NCBI RefSeq assembly: GCF_030247195.1
Contig: NC_080670.1
Location: forward strand, 161,520,080 to 161,584,079
DNA: 64,000 nucleotides
Source: Topomyia yanbarensis
Lineage: Eukaryota; Arthropoda; Insecta; Diptera; Culicidae
Reading direction: 5' to 3'
A program made the translations under genes and the position numbers. Each line of letters opens with the position of its first letter. The first letter of the stretch is position 1. The notes beneath the pieces are model-generated. The model saw only the letters and a list, made by a program, of their open reading frames with translations, ran no database searches and was not told where the DNA came from. Below are positions 34,601 to 46,569 of the stretch, piece after piece.

Positions 34601-35439
34601 GTGGTCCTCGATGCATTGCGGGGAAAAAAATAAAGCGGTAAGTACTTCCTGTCAAGTAATAACACCATCAGCGTTCAATTAACCTCGTTTGTGGTCACCA
34701 CTAACGATCGGTTGTGCCCTCCGGAACTCGCCAAACTGTCATGTTTATTTAACTGCACCGTCGGAAGCTACAGAAATATACTGTCTGAAAATTTAATACT
34801 AATAGTTACCGTTCGATGGGGTCGTCGGTGGTACAATGCACAAGGGCGCGATAGGCTCGATTGTTAATGAACGGAGGTTTTATGACTAGTTTGGTGTGTT
34901 GGCCAAACGGGTTCGAGCCCAAATCTAGCAGCGACATTCAGGAGGGCGTTAAGTTTCGCCGGCCAGCTAGAACAGGAATACAATCAGCAGAAGCGATGAT
35001 GGACAAGCGAGCATCCCGGGCCGCAAAGTGTCACAATGTCCGTTCGGAGTGGTGATTCAGGTGCTAGAGGATGCACTTTCACACCGAATTTCAGCGGCTG
35101 CACTGGAGTTGCGTGCGAGAGGAGGAGGAGGAGGACATGATAAAATATTTAAACTTTCCACAAACCGACATTCGACAGAGTGGAAAACACTTTCCTGCGG
35201 TTATCGTGTTCCAGTTTGTGGTTTTCTGTTCCACCTCCTGTTTCGATGTGATATTATTTTTGTTGATAAATGGTTGAATTATTGAGGTATGTAGTTTGCC
35301 AGTGCGCACGGGGGAATATAATACACAAAAGCTGAGATAAAAGTGTACACTTCTAAATAAAAGGGAAGTGATAAAATTCTGCTAGTTTGCGAAGCTTTCT
35401 AAAGCAATGGATCATAAATGAGTCGGGTTTAGCTGTGCA
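31606..35439. other. No gene seen; scattered repeat words
   Basis: The word AAGTGATGCAACTGCTAG occurs twice in direct orientation (near 31757 and 32895) about 1.14 kb apart, suggesting a repeated element or duplication. AAATAAATAAATA lies near 33836. Open frames at 33081-33272, 33399-33608, 34232-34498 and 34497-34682 have no recognisable domain. A B-box-like GGGTTCGAGCCC near 34908 hints at another SINE remnant. Confidence 0.4.
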
Positions 35440-35585
35440 AGGTAAGATGGACGTCGAAACAAAATCGGCTTCCCGGCTCAAAGTATATCCAAGCTCGGCC
35501 ACCGTGGCCCTTCTTCCGTACTAAAGACAAAAAGTGTTTAAATCTGCTGCAGATTTCTCGAGTTCTAACGGATCGGTATTCGGCC

Positions 35586-36420
35586 ATGACAAAAATATCG
35601 AAAATTCGCCCTGATAAGCTTCGGGTGGTTGTTAACAGTTTAAATCGGGAAAACGATATTGCTGGCTACGGGCCCTTTATGGAGGAGTACAGGGTGTACA
35701 TACCAGCTAACATGGTCGAAGTCTGTGGGGTCGTTTCCTATTCGTGTCTGAGTTGCGAGGACCTGCTGAAATATAGGACTGGCTGTTTCAAAGACCCCAT
35801 GCTTAAGCCAGTGAAGACACTGGAGTGCAAACGTTTTCATTCAGCATCAGTCGCAACTGACGGGAAGAAAACATACGTCAACTCAGACTCTCATCGGGTG
35901 TTCTTCGCCGGTTCTGCTCTACCCAACTACCTCCTCTTTGACAAGGTTCGTCTACCTGTTCGCCTCTTTGTGCCGCGGGTCATGAACTGTACTAATTGCA
36001 AACAATTGCGACATACAGCCTCCCATTGTAGCAATTAAGCCCGTAGTGGGAAAAGCGGTGGGAGTCATGCGGATGATTCTTGTGGAAGAGGTATCGAAAA
36101 GTGTCTCTACTGTGGGGAAACCCACATGATCTCCCGGCATGTCCCGCGTACAAACAGCGCGAGGAGAGTCTTAAGGGACGACCTTCAGGGACGCTCTATG
36201 CGATCTTTTGCAGAAATGCTTAAGATAGCTACGCCACTGGCCTCTACGAAAATCTATACCAACATGTCTACTGACGAAGGCGACTGTGATGAAGCCCAAG
36301 AAGGAACATCTTCTGCTGTGCCTGGAAGCAATAAAAAAGGAGGAACATTTCCTCTCCCAAGCTTCGTCGTAAAGGCCAGAAGGTGTCTCTTCATGGTCCC
36401 CCTAAAATAACTACTCAAGG
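35586..36420 (+). pseudogene. Jockey gag (ORF1) with zinc knuckles, broken
   Basis: An open stretch of 150 codons (35586-36038) begins MTKISKIRPDKLRVVVNSLN and contains YRVYIPANMVEV, GCFKDPMLKPVKTLECK, FAGSALPNYLLFDKVRLPVR and LFVPRVMNCTNCKQLRHTAS followed by HCSN, the first CCHC knuckle. In a shifted frame follow DDSCGRGIEKCLYCGETHMI (second and third knuckles) and RSMRSFAEMLK. Upstream, in other frames, the start of the gag (KVYPSSAT; LNLLQISRVLTDRYSAM) can be traced to about 35440. Several frameshifts and the stop after the first knuckle make it inactive. Confidence 0.85.
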
Positions 36421-36516
36421 AAGTACTAGTGCAAAACCGAAACAGGTCGCTCCCAGTCTCAGAAACCTGAGCTCAGAAAAGGAGTTCCCAGCACTTCCAG
36501 GAACAACCCAAACCCC

Positions 36517-36685
36517 CTAGGGGATAGGCATAGCGTAGTTGGTAAATCGATTGCCTTGTACGCAGCGCACCTGGGTTCGAGTCCCGACCCCGCACATAGG
36601 GTTAGAAATTTTTCACAAAAGATTTTTATAACCCGAAGAGGCGAATAACCTTCAGGTTAAAACCTCTATAATCGAAATAAAAAAA
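36517..36685 (+). mobile_element. tRNA-derived SINE, copy 2, 12-bp target duplication
   Basis: The body has AGCGTAGTTGGTAAATCG (A-box), CCTGGGTTCGAGTCCCGACC (B-box), CACATAGGGTTAGAAATTTTT, AACCTTCAGGTTAAAACCTC and a TAATCGAAATAAAAAA tail. The target duplication AACCCAAACCCC lies at 36505-36516 and 36686-36697. It is closer to an intact tRNA-like head than copy 1 (14319-14484) and therefore younger or better preserved. Confidence 0.9.
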
Positions 36686-36847
36686 AACCCAAACCCCAAG
36701 TGTTCCCATATCTCAACCAGAGAAAGAAACCAGCGCTGGCTCAATAAATTTCTCTGATATTGTGGACCGTATTTACAGCACTAAATATTTCTGACCCTCT
36801 CAAAAGCATCTTGATAAGCCGCAGATAAAACATTTTGATGCAGTTCA

Positions 36848-37450
36848 TTGCGAAATAAGTTCTCCTTTCAGCGATTGTATCCTTCGATGGCTAATTCATC
36901 GAACGAGATCACGCATTTAATAACTGTTCTACAGTGGAATTGCAGAAGCATTATCCCGAAAATCGATTCCTTTAAAATCTTGCTAAATAACTTGAAATGC
37001 GATGTATTTGCACTATGTGAGACATGGCTTACTTCAGAAATAGACCTACATTTCCACGATTTTAATATTATTCGCTTGGATCGAGAAGACTCATACGGAG
37101 GAGTGCTTTTGGGTATCAAAAAGTGCTATTCTTTCAATCGAATCGACCTCTCCTCGACACCAGGTATTGAAGTTGTCGCTTGCTAAACCAGAATTAAAGG
37201 CAAAGACTTTTTCATTGCTTCCACCTACATCCCCCCTAGAGCCTCAGTTAGCCACCGACGGCTTTGCGATATTGCGGAACTCCTCCCCGCACCGAGGCTA
37301 ATTTTAGGTGACTCCCACGGTGCGGCATGGGGTTGCCTTCATGACGAAAATCGATCTACCTCACTCCATGAGCTTTGCGACAACTTCAATTTGACCATTT
37401 TGAACACGGGTGAACACGGATTCCGGCCCTTGCAGCGCGTCCGAGCGCCT
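36848..37450 (+). pseudogene. Jockey AP-endonuclease (ORF2 N-terminus), broken
   Basis: The plus strand reads ITVLQWNCRSIIPKIDSFKI, CDVFALCETWLTSEID, FNIIRLDREDSYGGVLLGIK, then in the next frame FFIASTYIPPRASVS, LILGDSHGAAWGCL and LTILNTGEHGF. The motifs (LQWNCRS, LCETWL, DRxDxxGGVLLGI, YIPP, GDFNAHxxxWG) are those of Jockey/CR1 endonucleases. The catalytic GDFNAH motif reads GDSHGA here. A stop separates the first part at 37186. Confidence 0.8.
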
Positions 37451-38039
37451 TAGACTTGTCCCCCTGCTCGACATCGCTACGGTTAGATTGCATGTGGAAG
37501 GTAGACTCTGATCCCCACGGCAGCAACTATCTGCCAATCTTAATTAGTATTGCTAACGGTTCCGGGCTGTCGAATACAATCAATGTTTCTTATAATCTCA
37601 CACGAAATATTGATTGGAAGAGCTACGCGTCCGCGATATCAGGAAAAGTAGAATCGAGCTCCCTCCGGAGGAAGAGTACTGGTTCCTAGTTGGCTTGATT
37701 CTCGATACCGCGATTCAAGCTCAGACTAAACGCATACCAGACGCAAACTCTCGCGGGCATCCTCCCAATCCATGGTGAGACAAAGAGTGCTCAGACGTGT
37801 ACGCGGAGAAGCCCGCCGCGTATAAGACCTTCCGGGACGACGGGCTGCCAGCTAGCTACCGACAGTACGCGATGGCTGAAACGAGCATGAAGAGTTTGAT
37901 AAAAGCCAAAAAACGTAGCTACTGGCGCCGGTTCGTTGACTGGCTAACGAGAGAAGCATCGATCAGCACTCTTTGGGGCACGGCCCGGCACTTACGAATC
38001 TGAAACAGTACTAACGGGAGCGTGGAATATTCAAACAGT

Positions 38040-39010
38040 TGGATATTCGATTTTGCCAAGAACACAGTTTCGATGGTGGAGTTCTCACTTGCTTTCTTGT
38101 CATGTACCAATAAAGCCCCGGGGCCAGACAGAATCAAATTCAACTTGTTAAAGAATCTACCAGACACTGCCAAGAGACGCTTATTGAATTTATTTAAGAA
38201 GTTTTAATATTGTCCCTCATGAGTGGAGGCAAGTGAAGGTCATCGCCATCCAAAAATCAGGAAAACCAGCATCCGACCACAACTCGTATCGACCGATTGC
38301 AATGTTGTCCTATATCCGAAAGTTGTTCGAGAAAATTATCTTGTTTCGTCTTGACAATTAGGTTGAAGCAATTGGCTTACTGTCAGATACACAATTTGGT
38401 TTCCGCAAAGGCTAAGGGACGAACGATTGTCTTGCGTTGCTCTCAACAGAAATTCAAATGGCTTATGCTTGCAAAGAGCAGATGGCATCAGTTTTCCTAG
38501 ATATAAAGGGAGCTTTTGATTCAGTTTCTATCAAAATTCTTTCTGAGAAGCTTCACCAGCATGGTCTTTCACCGATTCTAAACAACTTTTTGCTAAACTT
38601 ATTGTCTGAAAAACACATGCATGTTTCGCATGGTGATTTATCGACTTCACGAATTCGAATTACATGGGTCTCCCCAGAGCTCATGTCAAAGCCCACTTCT
38701 CTACAACTTTTACGTGAATGACGTTAACGAATGTCTTGTTCGTTCCTGCACGATGAGGCAGCTTGCAGATGACGGTGAAGTCTCTGTTATAGGTCTCAAA
38801 GCCGTCGATTTGCAAGGACCATTGCAAGATACCTTGGACAAATTGTCTTCTTGGGACCTTCAGCTGGGTATCGAGTTCTCCACGGAGAAAATTGAGCTAG
38901 TCGTATTTTCAAGAAAGCGTGAACCAGCGCAACAGCAGCTTCAATTAATGGGTCAAACTTTTGCTCAGATTTCAACTTTCAAATATCTCGGGATCTGGTT
39001 CAACTCTAAA
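38040..39010 (+). pseudogene. Jockey reverse transcriptase, broken
   Basis: Pieces in several frames give SPGARQNQIQL (GPDxI), RIDRLQCCP (YRPIAML), FGFRKG-like, LSTEIQMAYACKEQMASVFL, DIKGAFDSVSIKILSEKLHQ (finger/palm Asp), GLPQGSCLSPLLYNFYVND-like, MRQLADDGEVSVIG (catalytic LADD, usual YADD), LDKLSSWDLQLGIEFSTEKI, and QISTFKYLGIWFNSKGT. The order is the complete palm domain of a Jockey element. At least five frameshifts or stops are seen. Confidence 0.85.
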
Positions 39011-39133
39011 GGAACCTACATTATTTCAATTTTTAATGCCATAATATCAAAAATCTTTGGGTTTATCTATTGGAATCTGTTTTTAGAAGTATTTCGGAGC
39101 GAAATACGCAAAAAAATTGAAAATTTATCGTGA

Positions 39134-41773
39134 GATGGCTGAATTAAAAGCGTTTACAACCTGACCACTTTTGTTGAATTTGCAATGTGCATCCCCATAT
39201 CTAAAACAAAGACGTAGTCCTACGTCAAAAAACTGGAAGATTTACCCAAAAGTCTGTTCGACTGAATTTTTTTAAAAAAAGCAAGGAGAATCCAAACTGG
39301 AATGTTGGTATCGCTGCCCTTGACAAAATAGCTGCCTATAGATCTCGGCTAATTTTGTTTGAGCAATCTCAAATTCTTCTTAGAAACGCTGGGTCCCATA
39401 CCGCAAAGAACAATTCAACACCCTACTATACATGCTTCTCCTAATTTTCACAAGCTGTTAATCAAACAAACCACAACAAAGCCAAACCTAGAAAAATACT
39501 GCCAGGTAGGTAAAGATTTGAAACTTTTTATCCCGATGAATTCTGCGTTACCATCAACTCTTCAGTGAGCATCTCAAACTAAGACCAACTGCCACTTGCC
39601 AGTGCTGAGCCTTTCTCCTTTTGTAAAGGATACTTTTCACTCTCCCTCTTCGGCTGCCCTATTCGCTTCGGTGAAAAATTTCCCAAGGATAACAAAGCTC
39701 CATCGGAAGGTAATTTTAGAATGGACTTGACGCCTTCAAATAGACGACTGGTCTGGCAAGGCAAGGCAATCAACGAGAAGGATACATCAACCAAGCACAG
39801 GCATTAGGCAGCTCACGAAATCTTGGCCTGATTGTACGTGTTTGAGGTGTACAACGATCCCATCAAAGTGGTTTCCTTTCGGTTCGCTGCGGGATGAGGG
39901 ACGAGTTGGTCATGAGTCGTAAAAATGTAACGATGGGTCGAAACAAATGTACTGATCCGTTTTGCTTTATCTGTAAAATGACAGGTGGGGTTCGGAAGTG
40001 TTGGTAGATTTGTGTGGTCTGATTTAACCAAACGCTGATCTGTGTAAAACGTCACAAATACGAGGCAAACTTTTGACATGGATCATGGAGAGATTTTTGA
40101 GTGAGATAATCCGTTATACAATGATAGAACTAAATAGATTCTTTGCATCCCAAACTTTTTTCTTCTTCTCATAGTGTTTCTATCTTGTCGTAGCCCTTTG
40201 TACTGCAACAATACCAAAGTAATTCGAAAAACACCATGAGCGAAAAATGCAATAAATACAATAGTTTCAGAATACTTTGTCCTTGAAATCTTCTGTTTTC
40301 GCATAGCATTATAAAAAATAAACGATTGGACAAGGTATTTGAGCCTACTTTTGTAGTTTTTGCAATAAACAATGGAACTATTGCCTTATGAACAATGCCT
40401 TAAAGCGCATTGAAACCTATCACAACACAACAAATGTATTAATAAATTCGTTGAATACTACATGAACTGTGATGCCGCTGAAGACTTGCAATATCAATCT
40501 AGCAACCCTGGCATACGAATATAAAAAACTTTCATCATACTGTGGCATCACACGGAATCTCCTCCACATCAACGGCGATGGAAGAAATCTTACTGCAAAC
40601 CGATCAGTGCCGCTGACGCTCATGTCGGCGAGCTGCTGAAAGCAAAAAGAAGTGGGAAACCATCGGAGCGAGCCACAAGCAGGAATCCCTAATGAGGACG
40701 TGACTGGGATCCGAAAACATAAATTAAGAGCACCAAGGATAAAAGATTATTTTAAGCCAACAGGCAGGCATCGGGATGGCAGTGCTACGGAATCCTTTCT
40801 GGGTCGCCGCCCTCTTGGAAGACGTATTTACACGAATCGGAGATAGTACAGCGATGATCTGTGCATGAGCTGGTCCAAGATTTTCCGATGATGGCCCAAC
40901 CCGAAAGGAACGAGAGGGGATCAGCGTTGGAAATGAGATTTACTTCCGCACTTAACGCAGGCGGAATAAATTAGTGGAATCATTTTGGTTTAATTTCCAG
41001 CACACAGTAAACTGCCAAATGAAATTTATCCCTGATTATGTTCTTAGCCGTCATGGCGAGATCACTCCTTAGGACGGTGGACGAGAGTAGAATAAATTGA
41101 GGATTGCGGGGCGAGTTCGATTTCAAATGTTCGATACCACCACGGTACCAGTAGTGGAATGATTCAGGATCTTTCTTTGAATTATGTCTCGGAAGATTTC
41201 CAAAGAGACCAACGAGTAATGTTTTCGAATCAAATTTTTCCAGACATCTTTCACATTTTTGGTAAGCTGAGAGACTTTGAACTGTTTAGATTTACATGAC
41301 ATGACTTGAAGCCAATTTTTAATATTTTTTGTTTGTAATTAAAGTCGGGCACATAGAATCTTAAAGCCTAACTATAAACCGAATTTTTATGTCCCTATTC
41401 TCCATTGGTAAATTAGAAGAAATTAATGTGAATTACAAAAGTTAAACCGAGTAAAATCTGTTTTGAAATTTTATAAGAACGACTGAAGCCTTTCAGGCAT
41501 AAAGTTTATGAATGAAATTCATGAATTTGTCATCTAATTAGGGGAAAAAATGCATCAAATCCATCACACACTACTTTAACACAATCTTCTGAAAATCATA
41601 AAAAATTTCAAATTTATGGTCATAAGATTCATTTTGGTGAAATTGTGCATTCTTTTTAGAATTGGAAAATAGCTAATGTTCATGTACGTATTTTAATATA
41701 TATACAATTCATTAAATATACCTTGAGAGGAAATTTCGAGAGAACCGCTGCTCGGCGAGTATAGATCACACCA
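39134..41773. other. No gene seen
   Basis: 39.15-39.85 kb may be the eroded 3' part of the Jockey copy. 40.54-40.9 kb is GC-richer, with a 64-codon open frame (40652-40846) lacking any domain. 41.2-41.75 kb is AT-rich. Confidence 0.4.
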
Positions 41774-42006
41774 GCACTGCCCTTGTATGCAAAAGTGACA
41801 CAAATACCACTTTGGTCAAATTGCTTTTTCTTTTTTTTTTCGCTTCGAAAATCCGCATTTTCACTGCAGGCGACTTTAAATAAACATGAAAAATAACCTT
41901 ATATACTTGAAATGTCAGCGTGGCGAAGGTATGAAAACAGAACATCATTTCCGGAAAAATATACTCGATGGCGTTTGTACGTCACTATTGCGTACAAGGG
42001 CAGAGC
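41774..42006. mobile_element. MITE with GCwCTGCCCTTGTA inverted ends
   Basis: GCACTGCCCTTGTATGCAAA...AGTGAC (41774-41799) and GTCACTATTGCGTACAAGGG...CAGAGC (41981-42006) are 26-bp inverted copies with few mismatches. The 233-bp interior is AT-rich and non-coding. Confidence 0.7.
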
Positions 42007-42488
42007 AGATGTAACAGTAATGCGTTCAAGTTTATAATTTTCTAAAAAAAATGCATTTTAACGTAAGATGTATAACCACAGAGAACAGACCTATTAGCTG
42101 TAATAAACTTTTTCAAAAAACCTGTGTTAGCATTTAAATGGATATATGTCGCAAGTCACCATCGCACACAAGTTTGTGCACCTATATAGTGTTTGCTGAC
42201 CGATCGTAGCGCCGACTAATTGCAAGTTGTGACGTGGTGATGGCATTTTAACGACAGCTTTATTTCTTACACACAGGGAAAACTTTACTTGGATGTCACT
42301 TCTCAGTGTAACTGAGGGATCACTAGTCTTATGACACATGTTTAGTGTGTATGCGTAGGTAGAAGGATATGTCAATGAACTATTCGGCGACTATTCTATT
42401 TCTTTCGAAATGTTTCTCCGCGAAGAGCTCAAAGCACGAAGGTAAGTGACGCGTATATATTTGCAACAGTCAGAAAGTATGGTTATGG

Positions 42489-43850
42489 TTGGCACAACAC
42501 TACAGCGAAAGATCCGCAACCTCCACTTATTCGTCATTCTTCCAGATGGAAAAGAAAAAGGCCGAACGAAACTGCATAAACTTCTCGCCAGATACCGATT
42601 ACATTTTCGATTCTGAATTCACTCTGAATGAGCTGTTGTGGGCGCTTGACAAAGGACGAATTGGCTCTTCAGGACCGGACGGCATCGGTTGTCCAATGCT
42701 TCAACGACTGCCATTGTCGGTGAAAACTTGCAACTCTTCAATAGAATATGACGTGGTGGCGTATTCCCGCTCTATTTGCGAACTGGAATCATCGTACCAA
42801 TTCCAAAGCCAAACTCTAATGACGCAGGTCCAGCTGCATTCCGTCCAATCACCTTAACGAGCTGTATGGCGAAAGTTTTCGAGCGAATAGTCAACCGACA
42901 GTTGAGCACCAAACTAGAGAGTCGAACGGGCGTCTCGGCAAACGACAATATGCCTTTAGGTCCGGTCGGGCACTGACACAAACTTTGCGGAATTGGAGAG
43001 GTCATTACCCGACCGTGTCGAGCACTGTTTGATAGCTTCGCTTGACTTGTCCAAGGCTTACGATACCACCTGGAGGTATGGCATCTTACGAACATTACAG
43101 AAATGGCAGATACGTGGTAGAATGATCAACATGCTGAACAGTTTCCTGTCACAAAGATCGTTCCAGGTTAATGTAGAGGGTTTCTTACCGCCTGCGCATC
43201 CGTTGGAAAACGGTGTACCTCAAAGTTCAGTGCTCTCGGTTACGCTGTTTGTCGTGGCTATTCAACCCATCTATCGCATGGTTCTGAACACTGTGAAGAA
43301 CATGTTGTACTCTGACGATATTCTACTGGGAGTTTTTGGGAAGATAGACCAGCCGCTTTATCGAAAGCTTCAGTCAGCAGTAAAAGCCGTCCATAAATGG
43401 GCGAGAAGAGTTGGATTTACGATATCTGCAACGAAATCCAGCATTGCAGCCCTAATGCTCGCCGTGCACCCAGTCAAGCAATCACGATAGACCGAGTTGC
43501 TACACCGACAGAAACACGCCTGAAAACTCTCAGTGTCGATCGATCACTCAATTTCGTAGCGCACTGCAAATTGACGCAAAATTCGCATCCTGAAGATGAT
43601 CGGTGCCAATCTACCCCGTGGTCAATGCTCTTCTTTTTGCAAATTGTATCCGCAATTAATACTTCGCATCGCACTTGGCATCGGGCTCGTTAGTAGGGGT
43701 GGAGATGTTGCCATCAAAACTCTGGTATCTGCATACAACAATATAATCAGATTTGCAACTGGAGCATATGTCACCAGACCTCTCATTGCCATTATGGCCG
43801 AAACAGGAACTCTTCCGTTAGATATCCTCATACTCCAAACTGTAGCCTAA
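42489..43850 (+). pseudogene. I-type reverse transcriptase, broken
   Basis: Blocks: FDSEFTLNELLWALDKGRIG then SSGPDGIGCPMLQRLP (GPDxI), GIIVPIPKPNSND, AAFRPITLTSCMAKVFERIV then NRQL, HCLIASLDLSKAYDTTWRYG (palm Asp), LENGVPQSSVLSVTLFVVAI (GVPQGS with Gly changed to Ser), VKNMLYSDDILLGV (YSDD catalytic), WARRVGFTISATKSS, and after a frameshift RIALGIGLVSRGG. Four to five frame changes and stops are present, so it is inactive. Relatively long open pieces (165 codons at 42993-43490) suggest moderate age. Confidence 0.85.
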
Positions 43851-44099
43851 TTAGCCATCAGAATGTTGAGAAACAGTAGGGAGAATGCTGACCTTTCCCT
43901 GCTACGCCGAACATCTGACAGAAATAGTCAGAACGCCTCTTCCAAACACCTACACCCGAACGCGACTATCTGACCGAAAGTGGTACGATCGCACGCCTCA
44001 GATCTTTTTGGGATATCAAGAAGCGCGTAAAAGCTCGAGACCCCTCGGGAATTGTTCGTCCAACCGTTCAAGAGCTTCTGACAAATCGTTTCAGCCGTT

Positions 44100-45800
44100 C
44101 AACAATCGTCTACATTGATGGCTCGAAAGACGATACCGCAGTAGACGGGGGAGTATTTGGAGAACCCATCCAACAGTCACTTGGCCTTCCACTAGAGCTT
44201 CCATTTCCCGACGGTTTTCAGCTTCCCGGGATTCGGGAAATAAATAATATATTTCCCGGGAAATCCCGGGATCCCGGGAACACAGAAGAAAAATAAAAAG
44301 GTGAATGATTTTCTTAAGAAAAAAAGAATAAATTGAAAAGTTTTCAAACCCGTTTTATTGCATGTATATCTGTTCTAAAAGCAGTTGTCAGAAGAAGGCG
44401 ATTTGGTATCATACACATCATTCAATCATTTGATAACTCGTCAATAAGTTTACGCAACATCAACTTCTTTTGATTTTCTTGGCTATATGTATAACCTAAA
44501 TTTTGGTAATCACGGATACGATTGGGACGATATACTAAACGCAGCTGCTGGAGTTACTGTCCAAAATTGGAATTCGTTGTTCTGATACGATGGATCAATT
44601 TAATGTAAAGCACCTTCTTTGGTAATCTTGAATGAAAAGATTAAGCTGCTTCAGGGTATTGATCTAATGAGAAAATGTGATATATGGAATCCATTTCTGT
44701 CACAGTGGGATCAGCATCAATCCGAATTAAGTGTGAATCAAAATCAAGCAGATAATGGACGAACTGTGCAGCGATGGATGAAGCCTACCATCAATTTCCT
44801 GTTACGGACGAGTATCTAGATTGCTTGATCTTATCCCTTCAAAAATTCTGCCTGCATCATTCGCAATCTTTCATTCAAGATCTAACTATTAAAATTTTTT
44901 TTAAAAAAACAGTTGCAGAGATATCGTGCGCATCACTAACGCTACTGTAAGGAAATGCTTCGGTACAACGGCCGGCAAATTAATCCATTTTTGCATGAAA
45001 ATGTCAACATTTTCAGTAGTATTTTGAGTAAAGCTTGGACTATATACCTAAAAAATCATGAAAACAAATCAGCGAGCCTAAAGATATATAGTCCAAAGAT
45101 CTGCAAATCAGTTGGAAAAGCATCTGCATTCACTGCTCACTCCAAATGTTTGCCGATAAAGATATTTCCTACAGAATTTCTTTCGCAGAACCTAAGCCTT
45201 TGGAAATAAATTAAAAATCTTTTTTCCCGGGATTCCCGAATCCCGGGAATGAGAAAACACAATTTCCCGGGAATCGGGAATCCCGGGAAATCCAAAAATC
45301 CCGGGATTCCCGGGAAATAAATTCCCGGGATGGAAGCTCTACCTTCCACCGCAATGCAGTGTCTTCTCGGCAGAGGCATTCGTAATAAAAACAGCGCTAA
45401 CAACATTCAACACGCTCATGGACTAAGTGATCATGTCCTACTCGGCCAGCTGTTTATCGACAATAGAAGCCGGCACATCCCAGCACCCGTGGATCCAGGA
45501 AATTGAAAACCTGCTACGAAATCATGCAATCAAGGTCTGCTGGATTCCAAGTCACGCTAACATCCGTGATAACGAGGAAACTGACAGGTTCGCAGGAGAA
45601 GCGAGGAACATTGCTCCATTAGCAATATCTGTTCCGGGGGCAGACACCATCAATCACATCAAAACAGTTATCCGAAACCAATGGTGCCGTCGGTGGTCAG
45701 CGTCCACTGAAGTAAAACTGCGTGAAATCAAATTTGACACGGTGAAGTGGACTACCGTGAGATTTCGGCAGAACAGCGAGCTCTCACAAGACAGCGAATA
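44100..45800 (+). pseudogene. I-type RNase H domain, split by an insertion
   Basis: Before the insertion: STIVYIDGSKDDTAVDGGVF (first catalytic Asp, usual YTDGSK). After it, from 45342: QCSVFSAEAFVIKTALT (catalytic Glu in AEA), SASCLSTIEAGT, IKVCWIPSHANIRDNEETDR with FAGEA (last Asp in the DR motif). These are the canonical RNase H1 motifs of I/R1-like LINEs. Removing 44193-45341 plus one 8-bp target copy rejoins the reading frame region. Confidence 0.85.
44193..45341. mobile_element. hAT-type non-autonomous element with CCCGGG arrays, 8-bp target duplication
   Basis: Ends are TAGAGCTTCCAT (44193) and ATGGAAGCTCTA (to 45341), exact inverted copies. The flanks are identical CCTTCCAC at 44185-44192 and 45342-45349, an 8-bp target duplication typical of hAT. 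TAGAG fits the hAT YARNG end rule. Subterminal zones at both sides are packed with (A/T)TCCCGGGAA/T words: four CCCGGG in 44203-44282 and seven in 45219-45330. The interior is AT-rich with no recognisable transposase. Confidence 0.9.
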
Positions 45801-46030
45801 GGGCATACTCGTTCAACGCACGAATTCTTGCTGAAGAGCATCTCTCCACCAGTATGCGACTGCTGCGGAGTCACCGTAGACGGTCATCATGTGATCCTTC
45901 ACTGCAGGATATACGACGAAACGAGAAAAAAGCACGACATCGAGCCAACGAGTTTACGAACGGCGTCATGCAACGACAATGACAGCGAGCAGAAAGTTTT
46001 AAACTTCCTCAAAGAAATAAACTGAAATGT

Positions 46031-46569
46031 AAATTATTATTTTAATATTGATGAAAGCGAAAGTTTTTCCGACACGAACGCACCGTTCTGGTGTAAAGTG
46101 TCTTTAATAAAGAACAACAACAACATATTCATTAAAAGGTCATGGTATCGGATTGCGATTGTCTGGTCGTGTCGTTGTACGAAGTATGGCGCAACAAAAT
46201 GATTTCCTCGATATACCATAAGGTTACTTAATAAACTAAAAATTACAAATTATCTAAATCGAATTAAATAAATAAATATTGAAAGCAAATTATACTCAAG
46301 TACATGCGGTATAAAGAGCCCAGTTCTTGATACCAAATTTGGTATTTGGGATATTAGCACTACCACGACGGCTACCAAATATTTGCGTGGTTGGATGCGT
46401 ATACTGTTAATGTCTTACACGGCATGATAGTGCAAAAATGTACTAGAAAAACCTATTGAACTACTCAGGCAACATGTGCTAATATATGATAGATTACAGC
46501 TTGAAGCTGTATATGAACTGCTACAGGAAGATGTTTGTTTTATTTGTTTAATATACGTAGACGTATTAT
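46031..46569. other. No gene seen
   Basis: AT-rich DNA between the I-like LINE and the TTAA MITE. Confidence 0.5.

Larger units (their letters stand above)
35440..39133 (+). mobile_element. Jockey-clade non-LTR retrotransposon, degenerate
   Basis: The plus strand holds a Jockey-type gag (35.44-36.42 kb), then endonuclease (36.85-37.45) and reverse transcriptase (38.0-39.0), with frame changes and stops throughout. A tRNA-derived SINE is inserted just after the gag. The gag motif ISKIRPDKLRVVVNSL and the two-gene layout match Jockey/Juan-type elements of mosquitoes. After the KYLGIWFNSKGT block (~39.0 kb) the similarity is lost, so the 3' end is deleted or replaced. Confidence 0.85.
42450..46030 (+). 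mobile_element. I-clade non-LTR retrotransposon with RNase H, degenerate
   Basis: The plus strand carries the reverse transcriptase (42.49-43.9 kb) and RNase H (44.1-45.6 kb) of an I-type LINE, then a C-terminal Cys/His segment (CDCCGVTVDGHHVILHC). It is 5'-truncated (no endonuclease). A 1.15-kb hAT-type element sits in the RNase H. The clade call rests on the RT-then-RNase H order and on motifs remembered from I elements. Confidence 0.82.
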
